From assembly GCF_018987265.1 (NCBI RefSeq), contig NZ_CP076853.1, positions 3,375,501 through 3,439,500 of the forward strand: 64,000 nt of DNA. Reading direction: 5' to 3'. Under the pieces are notes generated by a model, which saw only the letters and a program-made list of their open reading frames with translations, searched no databases and was not told the DNA's origin. This stretch comes from Rhizobium sp. WYJ-E13. GTDB taxonomy: Bacteria > Pseudomonadota > Alphaproteobacteria > Rhizobiales > Rhizobiaceae. Shown here in pieces: positions 19,238-28,038 of the stretch. The stretch's first letter is position 1, and each line of letters begins with the position of its first letter. The position numbers and the translations under genes were made by a program.

Positions 19238-20395
19238 TCAGGCAGCTTGCTGGTTTTCCCCTGAGGCTTCGACACGGTTGCGGCCCTCGCGCTTCGAACG
19301 ATAAAGCGCTTCATCTGCTCTCTGCACCAGCCGGTCGAAATCCACGGTGTTTTCCCTGCGCGTGGCGACGCCAATGCTGAGCGTCGGAAAGATTGCCAGA
19401 TCCGGCATCTGCATGACGGCTGCCGCAAAGGAGAGACGAATGCGGTTGGCAATCGTGACGGCCTCGTCCTGATCGACATTCCGAAGCACCGCAAGGAATT
19501 CATCGCCGCCCTGCCGAGACAGCAGATCACTGGACCGCATGATGCCCTTCGACACGGCAGCAAAGAGCCGCAGGACCTCGTCGCCGGTGGCATGACCGTG
19601 CTGATCGTTCAACTGCTTGAAATGATCGATATCGATGACGAGCAGCGATACCGGCTGAGCGCCAAGCAACGGCACACGCTGAGCAAGGCCACTGCGGTTG
19701 AGCGTTCCAGTGAGTGGGTCGTGATGGGCAAGCTCGATGAGCTGATTCCGGCTTCGCTCCGCCGCCATCAACACCATCGCCATGCTGCGCAGCATGATGA
19801 AGGCGACGGCCGATACCGCCATCCAGCTGTGGATCACGCTGCTGCCGAAGGGATCCGGTCCGCCGATGTCACCGGTGGCGGCCAAGAAGCTGCGGACCGC
19901 GAAGATGGCCGCGGTGGCGACGTAGAGGCCGCAAAGAATGGCCGCCGAATAGAGCTTCTCACGGCGGACGATGCCTGCAGCTTCCCTGACGATGGTGAGA
20001 TCGCAAAGGCAGCAGATCACCGAGACATAGAGCAGGCGTTCAGATATCGCCGAGGGATCGCTGATGAAAAGCGCCACCGGCATGCTGGCGCTGACGATCA
20101 CGATCCAGAAATAACGCCGATGGATGGGATGGCCGGCAAAAGCGCGCACCGCAAAGAACATCAGCATGTAGCCGACGATGGTCAGCACATTGCCGGCGTC
20201 GACGGAGACATAATTGGGAACGAGATTGCGCAGCGCGACGAGGAAAGAACCGATGCCGACGAGCAGGTTGCTCGCACCCCACCAGAGCGGCCAGCGTTCG
20301 AAGCGGCCTGTTGCATAGGCGGCAAACTGCAGAGCGCTCAAAACGACGCAGCTCACCGCAACGATGAAATAGATTGTCCGCAGATCCAGCAGCAT
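19238..20395 (-). CDS. Membrane diguanylate cyclase (GGDEF)
   Basis: This 385-residue protein has about six N-terminal transmembrane helices (residues 5-210) and a C-terminal GGDEF domain (about 220-375). The catalytic signature RQGGDEF is intact. The inhibitory I-site RSSD stands exactly five residues before it, so active, product-inhibited c-di-GMP synthesis is likely. Other landmarks are HHDPLTGTLNRSGL and LVIDIDHFKQLNDQHGH. The membrane domain has no named sensor motif I can recognise. It is convergent with cysE. Confidence 0.9.
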   Translation of the reverse strand: MLLDLRTIYFIVAVSCVVLSALQFAAYATGRFERWPLWWGASNLLVGIGSFLVALRNLVPNYVSVDAGNVLTIVGYMLMFFAVRAFAGHPIHRRYFWIVIVSASMPVALFISDPSAISERLLYVSVICCLCDLTIVREAAGIVRREKLYSAAILCGLYVATAAIFAVRSFLAATGDIGGPDPFGSSVIHSWMAVSAVAFIMLRSMAMVLMAAERSRNQLIELAHHDPLTGTLNRSGLAQRVPLLGAQPVSLLVIDIDHFKQLNDQHGHATGDEVLRLFAAVSKGIMRSSDLLSRQGGDEFLAVLRNVDQDEAVTIANRIRLSFAAAVMQMPDLAIFPTLSIGVATRRENTVDFDRLVQRADEALYRSKREGRNRVEASGENQQAA

Positions 20396-20496
20396 CGAGC
20401 CTGTCCCGAAGTCCCATGCGGCGAACCCTACAGGAAGCGATTTGCAGTTTGATTGGACGCTTCGCTAAAAATTTAGCGACGTCTCGTTTTTCTGCG

Positions 20497-21507
20497 TCAG
20501 GTTGCCCGTACCGTGCCGATGATGTCAGCCAGCAGGCCGTGCAGCGAATCACGGTAGCCGTTGCGGGCGGAAGGGCCGCTCTCTTCCGAGGTCATGACCA
20601 CGGTGAGATTGAGCGACGGTACGATATAGAGCATCTGCCCACCGTAGCCCCAAGCGAAATGCACGTGCTCTCCGCCGATCTGCCGAGTGAACCAGCCATA
20701 GCCATATTCGTCGCCGGAGAAGCGCGAATTGGTGCGGTACTGCCAGGACTGGGCGACCCAGTCCGCCGGAACCACCTGTTTGCCATCGGCCGTACGCCCG
20801 CCATTGCGGTAGAGCTCGCCGAAGGCAAGCAGGGATCGGGCGCTCATCGCCATCTGGTTGCCGCCGAGATAGATGCCCTGCGGGTCACGCTCCCACGCAC
20901 CGATGCGGAAACCCTCGACAGGGCCGAGCCATTCCCGCGCCAGCGCCAGCGTCGACTTGCCACCAACCTTGGTGAGAATGGCTGAGAGAAGATGCGTGGA
21001 GGCCGTGGAATAGAGCATCTCCCCGCCCGGCTGACCGGTGAAAGGTTGCGCCAGTGCAAAGCGCACCCAGTTGCGAGAGGAAACCCAGCGCCCGTAATTC
21101 GCCCCCGACAGGCGATCCAGCCCCGCCTGCATGGAGAGAAGATTGCCGACCGTGATCTCGTTGAGGCGAGGATCCGGACGAACGGGCAGATCCGCCTTCA
21201 GGATCGGCGCGATCTTCTGGTCCGGTCCTTCCAGCAGGCCCTTGTCGATGGCAATCCCGACCAGTGCCGAAATGATCGACTTCGAGGCGGACTTGATATT
21301 GGTCGATTCCGATGGCTTGTGGCCGCGATAGCCATGCTCTGCCACCACGCGCCCATCACGAGCGACAACGACGGTTTTCAGAGGCTTCAGCTCGTCCCGA
21401 CTTCCGAGGCTGTCCAGAAGAACTGGGACGGAGCCCGCCGCCTGCTGAGCGGCAGCGGCAATCGGGACGAGCAGTAGAAGAAGTAAGAAAGCAAGGCGCT
21501 TGATCAT
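20497..21507 (-). CDS. Secreted serine hydrolase of the class C beta-lactamase-related family
   Basis: This 336-residue protein has a Leu-rich signal peptide (MIKRLAFLLLLLLVPIAAAA). The beta-lactamase-fold catalytic motifs are SASKS (S-x-x-K, about residues 73-77), YSTAS as the Y-x-N equivalent (about 166), and HFAWGYGGQ near residue 290. This family contains esterases, D-amino-acid peptidases and true AmpC enzymes. The motif set and a neighbourhood without ampR do not support an antibiotic-resistance role. The ribosome-binding site at 21507 is weak. Confidence 0.8.
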   Translation of the reverse strand: MIKRLAFLLLLLLVPIAAAAQQAAGSVPVLLDSLGSRDELKPLKTVVVARDGRVVAEHGYRGHKPSESTNIKSASKSIISALVGIAIDKGLLEGPDQKIAPILKADLPVRPDPRLNEITVGNLLSMQAGLDRLSGANYGRWVSSRNWVRFALAQPFTGQPGGEMLYSTASTHLLSAILTKVGGKSTLALAREWLGPVEGFRIGAWERDPQGIYLGGNQMAMSARSLLAFGELYRNGGRTADGKQVVPADWVAQSWQYRTNSRFSGDEYGYGWFTRQIGGEHVHFAWGYGGQMLYIVPSLNLTVVMTSEESGPSARNGYRDSLHGLLADIIGTVRAT

Positions 21508-21670
21508 GGAGCGATGAGCTAGCGCAAGTGGGCGACGAAATCAGCAGCAGAGACCGGCGATTCACGCAGACGTGAAACTATATGATCCGCGCACTGACCA
21601 CTTGCAGTCTCGCGAAGCGGCACGACATACTGCACATGACCAGCCCACCTGCGCATCTGGAGGAGACAGC

Positions 21671-22636
21671 ATGGCCCGCGTGATCGTCATCGGAGCAACA
21701 GGACATGTCGGCACCTATCTCGTGCCTCGCCTGGTCGAGGCCGGCCATGAGGTGGTGGCGATCAGCCGCGGCGCGGCCGCGCCCTACAAGACGAGTGAAG
21801 CGTGGAGCCGCGTCGATATCAGACACATGGATCGCGCAGCGCTCGAGGCCGAAGGCCGCTTCGGCCATGAGATCCGTGCGCTGAATGGCGAGATCGTCAT
21901 CGACATGATCTGCTTCACGCCTGACAGCAACGAACAACTGACAACCGCCCTCGAAGGCCATGTCGGCCATTTCCTTCACACCGGGACGATCTGGACGCAT
22001 GGTTTCTCCACCGTCGTCCCGACGCCCGAGGAAGCGCCGAAGAAGCCCTTCGGCGACTACGGCGTGAAGAAAGCGGCGATCGAAGCCTATCTGTTGCGGA
22101 TGGCGCGGGAGAGGAACTTCCCCGCAACCCTCATCCATCCCGGCCATATCGTCGGTCCCGGCTGGAGCCCTCTGAACCCGGCAGGTCACTTCAATCCCAA
22201 TGTTTTCACGACACTGGCGCGCGGCGAAACCCTCGCCCTGCCGAATTTCGGCATGGAAACCGTACATCACGTCCATGCCGACGACATTGCCGAACTCTTC
22301 ATGGCCGCCATTGCCAAGCCGCAGGCGGCGATCGGCGAGGCCTTCCATGCGGTTTCGGAAAAGGCAATCACGCTACGAGGTTATGCTGAGGCGATGGCCG
22401 CATGGTTTGGCGAGGAAGCGAAGCTGGAATTCCTCGCATATGACGCCTGGGCGGAAAAACAGATCCCGGAAGAAGCGAGAGCCACCTGGGAACACATCGC
22501 CCGCAGCCCCAATTGCTCGATGGAAAAAGCCCGTCGGCTGCTTGGCTTCACCCCACGGCACAGCTCGTTGCAGGCTGTGCAGGAAGCCGTCCGCTGGCTG
22601 ATTGACAATGGCCGGATACAGACAACGGCTCCCTGA
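21671..22636 (+). CDS. NAD-dependent epimerase/dehydratase family protein
   Basis: This 321-residue Rossmann-fold protein starts MARVIVIGATGHVGTYLVPR, an extended-SDR cofactor motif at the very N-terminus. The active-site Tyr-Lys appears in FGDYGVKKAAIEAYLL (about residues 134-149). LIHPGHIVGPGWSPLNPAG and VHHVHADDIAEL are characteristic of nucleoside-diphosphate-sugar epimerase relatives. The substrate is unknown. The ATG at 21671 has AGGAGA 5 nt upstream; the frame upstream to 21572 is not used. Confidence 0.85.
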   Translation: MARVIVIGATGHVGTYLVPRLVEAGHEVVAISRGAAAPYKTSEAWSRVDIRHMDRAALEAEGRFGHEIRALNGEIVIDMICFTPDSNEQLTTALEGHVGHFLHTGTIWTHGFSTVVPTPEEAPKKPFGDYGVKKAAIEAYLLRMARERNFPATLIHPGHIVGPGWSPLNPAGHFNPNVFTTLARGETLALPNFGMETVHHVHADDIAELFMAAIAKPQAAIGEAFHAVSEKAITLRGYAEAMAAWFGEEAKLEFLAYDAWAEKQIPEEARATWEHIARSPNCSMEKARRLLGFTPRHSSLQAVQEAVRWLIDNGRIQTTAP

Positions 22637-22660
22637 TCCCCAGACGACGGCCCCGAAGCA

Positions 22661-22690
22661 AAAAGCCCCTCCCGGAGATTGGGAGGGCCT
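22661..22690. terminator. Terminator between convergent epimerase and GNAT genes
   Basis: CCCTCCC (22667-22673) pairs with GGGAGGG (22681-22687) around a 7-nt loop. A-rich sequence before and CCTTT after allow bidirectional use. Confidence 0.7.
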
Positions 22691-22697
22691 TTGCCGG

Positions 22698-23288
22698 TCA
22701 GGCCGCCTTCCGGACCGTCGCGCCAGCCAGCATACGTCCCGAAGGGACGATCATACCAGCCGCGCCGCCAAGCCAGCCCTCAACAAGTTCGAGCGCCAGA
22801 AAACGCGAACGTTCGAAGGGGCCGGGCATGACAAGGTGACGAGCCTTTTCGGCGAAGAAGCCGAAACGCTCGTAATAATCCGCATCTCCGACGAGGAGGA
22901 TTGCACCGTGGCCGCGCTTTTTTGCTTCGAGGATCGCCGCTCGCATCAGTGCAGAGCCGACACCCTTGCCGCCATGTTTGCCATCCACGGCGAGCGGGCC
23001 GAGCAACAGCGCATCGAGCGGCGAGCCTTCGTAATTGATGCCGGCTTCGACATTCCACAAGCGCACCGTGCCGATGACACGGCCGTCGCGGTCACGCGCG
23101 ACCAGCGCTAGGCCCTCGGCCGGGACGCGGTTGCGGCGGATCATTTCCGACGACTTCTTGCGACGATCCGGACCCATGACGCGATCGAGCAAGCTCTCGC
23201 GAGCGACGACATCGGACGGATTTTCCACGTCGATGGTGAAAGCAACAGGCGCAAAGAATGCGCGGACAGAATCAAGAACAGCGGCCAT
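22698..23288 (-). CDS. GNAT-family N-acetyltransferase (YhbS-like)
   Basis: This 196-residue acyltransferase has the acetyl-CoA-binding loop LLLGPLAVDGKHGGKGVGSAL (about residues 94-114) and the following helix LMRAAILEAKKRGHGAILLVGD. YYERFGFF (about 137-144) is a GNAT motif B landmark. It resembles the COG3153/YhbS group, whose substrates are mostly unknown. The ATG at 23288 has GGGAGG 5 nt upstream. It stands alone. Confidence 0.82.
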   Translation of the reverse strand: MAAVLDSVRAFFAPVAFTIDVENPSDVVARESLLDRVMGPDRRKKSSEMIRRNRVPAEGLALVARDRDGRVIGTVRLWNVEAGINYEGSPLDALLLGPLAVDGKHGGKGVGSALMRAAILEAKKRGHGAILLVGDADYYERFGFFAEKARHLVMPGPFERSRFLALELVEGWLGGAAGMIVPSGRMLAGATVRKAA

Positions 23289-23384
23289 CTTGGCCTCCCG
23301 TACCCAATACCGTTATCAGCGGTGATGACTGGAAATTGTGAAGTTGCCGCCCCGGCTGATTACGGGGCTGGCAGAAACAGGACC

Positions 23385-24518
23385 TTAGATGACGTAGGCC
23401 TTCAGCGGCTCGAAGCCGTTGAAAGCGACCGCCGAGTAGGTCGTCGTATAGGCGCCGGTGCCTTCGATCAGAACCTCGTCGCCAATCGTCAAGGATATCG
23501 GCAGCGGATAGAGGTTCTTTTCGTACAGCACATCGGCAGAGTCGCAGGTCGGGCCGGCGATCACGCAGGGTTCCATTTCGTCGCCGTCACGCTCGGTGCG
23601 GATCGGGTAACGGATGGCCTCGTCCATCGTTTCGGCGAGACCGCCGAATTTTCCGATGTCGAGGAAAACCCAGCGGGCGTCGTCATTATCAGACTTCTTG
23701 GAGATCAGCACGACTTCAGCCTTGATGACGCCGGCATTGCCAACCATGCCGCGACCCGGCTCGATGATCGTCTGCGGGATCTGGTTGCCGAAATGCGTGC
23801 GCAGCGCCTGGTAGATCGACTTGCCGTAAGCTTCTGCCGACGGAACGTCGCGCAGGTACTTGGTCGGGAAGCCGCCGCCCATGTTGACCATCTGCAGGTG
23901 GATGCCCTGCTTGGCAAGCTGGACGAAAACACGCTTGGCATCGGCAAGGGCCGAATCCCAAGCATCGACCTTAGTCATCTGCGAGCCGACATGGAACGAG
24001 ACGCCGTAGGACTGCAGGCCGAGCTGATGAGCGTAGACGAGAACGTCGACGGCCATCTGCGGAACGCAGCCGAACTTGCGCGACAGCGGCCATTCGGCAC
24101 CTTCGCCATCGGTCAGCACGCGGCAGAAAACGCGAGCGCCTGGAGCCGCACGGGAAATCTTCTCGACTTCTTCGTGGCTGTCGACGGCAAAGAGGCTGAC
24201 GCCAAGCGCATGGGCGCGGGCGACATCGCGTTCCTTCTTGATCGTGTTGCCGTAGGAAATACGGGCCGCGGTCGCACCGGCTTCGAGCGCCATTTCGATT
24301 TCTGCGACGGACGCGCAATCGAAATTGGAGCCGAGGCCCGCGAGCAGTTTCAGCACTTCCGGGGCCGGATTGGCCTTGACGGCATAGTAGATAGCGCTGT
24401 CCGGCATGGCGTGACGGAAGGCATGGAAATTGTCGCTGATGACGTCGAGGTCAACCACGAGGCAGGGACCGTCGGGACGTCGGGTTGCGAGAAAGTCGCG
24501 GATGCGCTGGGTGGTCAT
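23385..24518 (-). CDS. Lysine/ornithine decarboxylase (PLP fold III)
   Basis: This 377-residue PLP-dependent enzyme makes putrescine from ornithine and/or cadaverine from lysine. The Schiff-base Lys is in YYAVKANPAPEVL (about residues 45-57). The phosphate-binding Gly-rich turn is in MVNMGGGFPTKYL, the cofactor-binding segment is IIEPGRGMVGNAG, and the C-terminal active-site Cys is in GPTCDSADVLYE. It is the short alphaproteobacterial type rather than the long E. coli type. The ATG at 24518 has GAGGGAA about 8 nt upstream. It has an unusually long structured leader. Confidence 0.92.
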   Translation of the reverse strand: MTTQRIRDFLATRRPDGPCLVVDLDVISDNFHAFRHAMPDSAIYYAVKANPAPEVLKLLAGLGSNFDCASVAEIEMALEAGATAARISYGNTIKKERDVARAHALGVSLFAVDSHEEVEKISRAAPGARVFCRVLTDGEGAEWPLSRKFGCVPQMAVDVLVYAHQLGLQSYGVSFHVGSQMTKVDAWDSALADAKRVFVQLAKQGIHLQMVNMGGGFPTKYLRDVPSAEAYGKSIYQALRTHFGNQIPQTIIEPGRGMVGNAGVIKAEVVLISKKSDNDDARWVFLDIGKFGGLAETMDEAIRYPIRTERDGDEMEPCVIAGPTCDSADVLYEKNLYPLPISLTIGDEVLIEGTGAYTTTYSAVAFNGFEPLKAYVI

Positions 24519-24925
24519 ATCGATTCCCTCTTCCAATTCCAGAGCTCCGGCATGAACCGGAGGACAAAGGGCATACAAGAACCGCTCAGGAACCAGCCGG
24601 TGGAGACCCCGGATCCTTGACGGCGCTTGATGCGCGAATAGTGAACCAACGCCGCTGACGCGGTATAGGTTCGGCTTTGTCTGCCATGGATTGGAGGGAG
24701 TATCCCTGCCGCACTTCCGGCAATGAAGGTGTGCCTCTTCAGTAACCCCCGCTGATGGAAAGCAGGGAGAGAACAAAAAGGCCCGCACCGTCGTTGCTTC
24801 AGGCGTCCTCGCATTTTCCGGTTGGCCGGAATAGCGACTGGAGGGGTTAATTCCAGGTACCTTACCGATTTCCTCACCAATTCGAGGGTTCGGCGGACAC
24901 CCATGGGCACGTGCGACTTTGGGCT
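24519..24925 (-). promoter_or_regulatory. Long structured leader of the decarboxylase gene, possible speF-type element
   Basis: About 400 nt separate a plausible promoter (TTGATT 24960-24955, 17-bp spacer, TATTTC 24937-24932, minus strand) from the decarboxylase start. The leader contains a hairpin just before the ribosome-binding site (CTCCGG-ttcatg-CCGGAG, 24545-24562) and further inverted segments. An alphaproteobacterial cis-regulatory RNA called speF is known upstream of this gene type. I infer that this may be it, but could not test the covariance model. Confidence 0.45.
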
Positions 24926-24990
24926 GACTGGGAAATAAGAATATTCGCCGACATAATCAAGAGAATTTTTGATGACGCCCAAAAAATAAA

Positions 24991-25017
24991 TTGAACAGAA
25001 CAGCCAGATTTGTTCAA
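24991..25017. promoter_or_regulatory. Inverted repeat overlapping the LysR promoter
   Basis: TTGAACA (24991-24997) and TGTTCAA (25011-25017) are perfect inverted arms with a 13-nt spacer, their centres 20 bp apart. The left arm also forms the TTGAAC -35-like element. This spacing suits a LysR-type dimer-of-dimers or another dimeric repressor. Confidence 0.45.
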
Positions 25018-25042
25018 TATTCTGAAACAGATCGGAGGAATC

Positions 25043-25936
25043 ATGGACACGCTGACCCGCATACGCGCCTTCATCGATGTGGTCGAAGCGGAGGGTTTTT
25101 CCGCTGCTGCACGGCGCACCGGTCGCTCCAAGGCGTTGCTCTCGAAATACGTGCGCGAACTGGAGGACGAACTCGGCGCCTTGCTGCTCAATCGCACCAC
25201 CCGTCAGTTCTCGATGACCGAGGCGGGACACACCTACTATCGCACGGCGTCCGACATCCTGAAGGAGATCGACAACCTCGCAGACCTCGTGCGCGAGAAC
25301 AATGCGCAGCTGAAGGGCCGCCTCAAGGTCTCCGTACCGCGCACCTTCGTCGATGCGGATGTCGGCCAGTCGTTGATCGATTTCGCCAAGGAAAATCCGA
25401 ACCTGCAGCTGGAGATCGCCGCTGATGACCGTTTCGTCGACCTGATCGAGGAAGGCTTCGACGTTGCGGTCCGCGTCACCAAGCTTGAAGATTCCGGCAT
25501 GATCGCCCGCAAGATTTCCGATTTCCGCGTGCATATCTGCGCCACGCCGGAATTCCTGGAGCGGTACCCCAATATCGAGCACCCGAGCGACATCTCCAAT
25601 GTGCCGTTCATCGTCGACACCAATTCCCGCAGCCAGGCAAGCATCCGCTTCTACAATCCCGACAGCACCTCCTTTGCGGTCGCCGTTTCCGGCCCGATGG
25701 AAGTCAACAGCCCGCATGCCACGCTGCGCGCCGCGCTGTCGGGGATCGGTATTGCGTTGATTCCTGACTTTATCGCCCGCAAGCCAATCGAAGACGGCCG
25801 GCTGGTGACGTTATTCAACGATTATATTCCGACCGACCGCGGCATCTATGCCGTCTATCCGCACCGGCGTTATCTGCCGGCAAAGGTGAGAATCTTCGTG
25901 GATTACCTCCACAACTGGTTCAAGAAACATCCCTGA
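25043..25936 (+). CDS. LysR-family transcriptional regulator
   Basis: This 297-residue regulator starts MDTLTRIRAFIDVVEAEGFS. Its helix-turn-helix (FSAAARRTGRSKALLSKYVRELEDELGALL) spans about residues 18-47, and the effector-binding domain follows (GRLKVSVPRTFVDADVGQSL onward). It belongs to the CrgA/YhjC-like branch in which the HTH serine pair is altered (GRSKALLSKYV). The ATG at 25043 has CGGAGG 6 nt upstream. It is divergent from the decarboxylase gene, with 524 nt between the two starts; control of that gene is possible but not shown. Confidence 0.88.
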   Translation: MDTLTRIRAFIDVVEAEGFSAAARRTGRSKALLSKYVRELEDELGALLLNRTTRQFSMTEAGHTYYRTASDILKEIDNLADLVRENNAQLKGRLKVSVPRTFVDADVGQSLIDFAKENPNLQLEIAADDRFVDLIEEGFDVAVRVTKLEDSGMIARKISDFRVHICATPEFLERYPNIEHPSDISNVPFIVDTNSRSQASIRFYNPDSTSFAVAVSGPMEVNSPHATLRAALSGIGIALIPDFIARKPIEDGRLVTLFNDYIPTDRGIYAVYPHRRYLPAKVRIFVDYLHNWFKKHP

Positions 25937-26034
25937 AGCGGGCGGGTGCGCGCCCAAGCGTCGCAGAGGCGGTCCCAATTCCGTCCCATTTTCTGGTGAG
26001 AGATCACTCCAACCGAACAGGGCAGCGGGTAAAC

Positions 26035-26676
26035 ATGAAACGATCGACACTTCTGACGGCTGGGCTTCTTTCGCTTGTCCCCGCCACCGCCTTCGCCCAT
26101 CCGCATATCTTCGTGGAGGCCCGGCTGGAAGTCGTCGCAGCACCTGACGGCAGCATTCAGGAACTGCGCAACGTCTGGCGTTTCGACGAGGTCTTCTCCT
26201 CCTCGGTCGTCATGGATTTCGACAAGAACACCGATCTGAAGCTGGAGCCGAACGAACTTGCCGAGGTCGGCAAGACCGTTCGGGATTCGCTTGCCGATTA
26301 CGATTACTACATGAACCTGACGATCAACGGGAAGAACATCACCGTCCAGAAGCCCGATATTATCCATGTCGATTACAAGGATGGCCAGCTCTTGATGTTT
26401 TTCGCCGTCAAGCCGGTCGAAAAGATGCCGCTGAAGGGCAAGCTCACCTTCGGCGTCTACGACCCGACGCTCTACACCTCAATCGATTTTCCGACCGACA
26501 ACGAGCTTGCCATGGTCGGGACGAACTTCCAATCCTGCAAGCACGCGGTCGTGCGCCCGGATGCGGACGAGGTGATCTCGGAAAACAAGCAATCGCTGAC
26601 CGACGCATTCTTCAACGATCCGACCGGCACCAATATGTCGAAGCTCTTCGCCACGCGGCTGGAGATCACATGCTGA
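26035..26676 (+). CDS. DUF1007-family periplasmic protein, partner of NicO exporter
   Basis: This 213-residue protein has a signal peptide (MKRSTLLTAGLLSLVPATAFA). Its mature N-terminus begins HPHIFVEARLEV, which could place two His residues as metal ligands. The family (DUF1007) is almost always found beside NicO-type metal transporters. Here its last 7 nt overlap the next gene (ATGCTGA), so the two are translationally coupled. The likely role is periplasmic metal binding or adaptation for the exporter, inferred from context. The metal (Ni, Co or Zn) is not known. Confidence 0.8.
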   Translation: MKRSTLLTAGLLSLVPATAFAHPHIFVEARLEVVAAPDGSIQELRNVWRFDEVFSSSVVMDFDKNTDLKLEPNELAEVGKTVRDSLADYDYYMNLTINGKNITVQKPDIIHVDYKDGQLLMFFAVKPVEKMPLKGKLTFGVYDPTLYTSIDFPTDNELAMVGTNFQSCKHAVVRPDADEVISENKQSLTDAFFNDPTGTNMSKLFATRLEITC

Positions 26677-27740
26677 CAAAACGCCTGCCTCTCGCCCTGC
26701 TCGCGCTTGCCATCATGGCTGCCGCCGCCCACGCCCAATCGCCGCTCGGCATCGGCACTGCGGAGCCGAGCTTCCAGCCGACGGGCGGGCCGCTGGAGCC
26801 TCTTTTTCTCTATGTCAACTACGAGCAGCAGGCCTTCTACCGCGCCCTGACCAATGCGCTGAAAGCCATGCGGCAGGATCCCTGGCAGCTCTCTTCGCTC
26901 ATCGGTCTTTCCTTTGCTTATGGCGTCTTTCATGCCGCCGGCCCCGGCCACGGCAAGGCCGTCATCTCGTCCTACATGATCGCCAACGAAGTCGAGCTTC
27001 GACGTGGCGTCTTCATCTCCTTCATCTCCGCCGTGGTCCAGGGCGTCATGGCGGTCGTGCTCGTCGGCGGCGCCTGGCTGGTGCTGCGCGGCACCGGCAT
27101 CACGCTGACCATGGCAACACAGGCCATGGAAATTGCCAGCTTCGTGATGGTGATCCTCTTCGGCGGTTGGCTGCTTTTCCGCAAGCTGCGCTCGATCGCC
27201 GGTAGCCGGCCGCATCGGCAGCTGATGGCAACGCCAGCCGGCCCCGTCAGCATGATGCTGAATTGGAAGGATAATGTCGCCGAGCGCCAGAGCGCCGATT
27301 TCAGCTTCAACGGCAAGGCGCAGGCGGTCGAGCGCGGCCACACCTATGTGCCCGGCATGGTCTGCGAGACCTGCGGCAACGCCCATGTGCCCGATCCTTC
27401 GCTCGTCAGCGGCGACAAGTTCAGCATGCGCGAAGCCTGGTCGGCTGTCATCGCCGTGGGCTTACGCCCCTGCTCCGGCGCATTGCTGGTCATGACCTTC
27501 TCACTGCTGAACGGGCTTTATCTCGGCGGCGTGCTCTCGGTCGTCGCCATGTCGCTCGGCACCGCGATTACGGTTGCGGTTCTCGCCACACTTGCCGTCA
27601 CCGCCAAAAGTACTGCTGTACGCCTCTCCGGCCGCGGCTCGTCAGCCTCCATCTGGATCGGCAATGCGATCGAGATACTGGGCGCAATTCTCGTAATCCT
27701 GATGGGTGTGTTGCTGCTCGGAGCCTCCCTGCAGGGATAG
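26670..27740 (+). CDS. NicO/RcnA-family nickel/cobalt efflux transporter
   Basis: This 356-residue inner-membrane protein has an N-terminal signal-like helix and about six further helices. The transport signature FHAAGPGHGKAVISSYM (about residues 89-105) carries the conserved HxxxxGHGK metal site, and GLRPCSGALLVM (about 265-276) is the second family motif. A cytoplasmic loop with VCETCGNAHV (about residues 231-240) contains a CxxC pair. RcnA-type proteins export Ni2+/Co2+. It overlaps the DUF1007 gene upstream and ends 4 nt from a convergent small gene. Confidence 0.88.
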   Translation: MLTKRLPLALLALAIMAAAAHAQSPLGIGTAEPSFQPTGGPLEPLFLYVNYEQQAFYRALTNALKAMRQDPWQLSSLIGLSFAYGVFHAAGPGHGKAVISSYMIANEVELRRGVFISFISAVVQGVMAVVLVGGAWLVLRGTGITLTMATQAMEIASFVMVILFGGWLLFRKLRSIAGSRPHRQLMATPAGPVSMMLNWKDNVAERQSADFSFNGKAQAVERGHTYVPGMVCETCGNAHVPDPSLVSGDKFSMREAWSAVIAVGLRPCSGALLVMTFSLLNGLYLGGVLSVVAMSLGTAITVAVLATLAVTAKSTAVRLSGRGSSASIWIGNAIEILGAILVILMGVLLLGASLQG

Positions 27741-27744
27741 GCCC

Positions 27745-27957
27745 TCAGGGCTTCTTGCTGTGCTGGTAGCGTGCCCGCAGCCAGAATATACCGAAGAAGC
27801 ACATCAACAGGCAGACGCCGACGATGACGGCCAATGTCGGCGAGAAACTGCCGATCCATAGCACGATGGTCGGCAGGAAATAGATCACCAGCCCAGCACA
27901 AACCAGAATGATAGCGGCTGCAATTGCCTGCGAACGGCTTTCCGGGCTCATGGACAT
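27745..27957 (-). CDS. Small two-helix membrane protein, unknown function
   Basis: This 70-residue protein has hydrophobic helices at about residues 11-33 and 38-58 and a basic tail (RARYQHSKKP). The ATG at 27957 has GAGGAG 5 nt upstream; a GTG two codons earlier (27963) is less likely. I do not recognise a family. Good ribosome-binding site and codon use suggest a real gene. It lies convergent to nicO and downstream of the DUF533 gene on the same strand. Confidence 0.65.
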   Translation of the reverse strand: MSMSPESRSQAIAAAIILVCAGLVIYFLPTIVLWIGSFSPTLAVIVGVCLLMCFFGIFWLRARYQHSKKP

Positions 27958-28038
27958 GCTCACTCCTCTTGTCCGGGAGTGGAATAGGCCAGCCGCCTCG
28001 CAAAGGCAACCGGCCCTGATACTGCTGGAATCGTGATG

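Noticed and set aside
20497..21507. Possible chromosomal ampC resistance gene
   Set aside because: Only the general serine-hydrolase motifs are present, the Y-x-N position reads YST and no ampR is adjacent, so a resistance claim is not supported.
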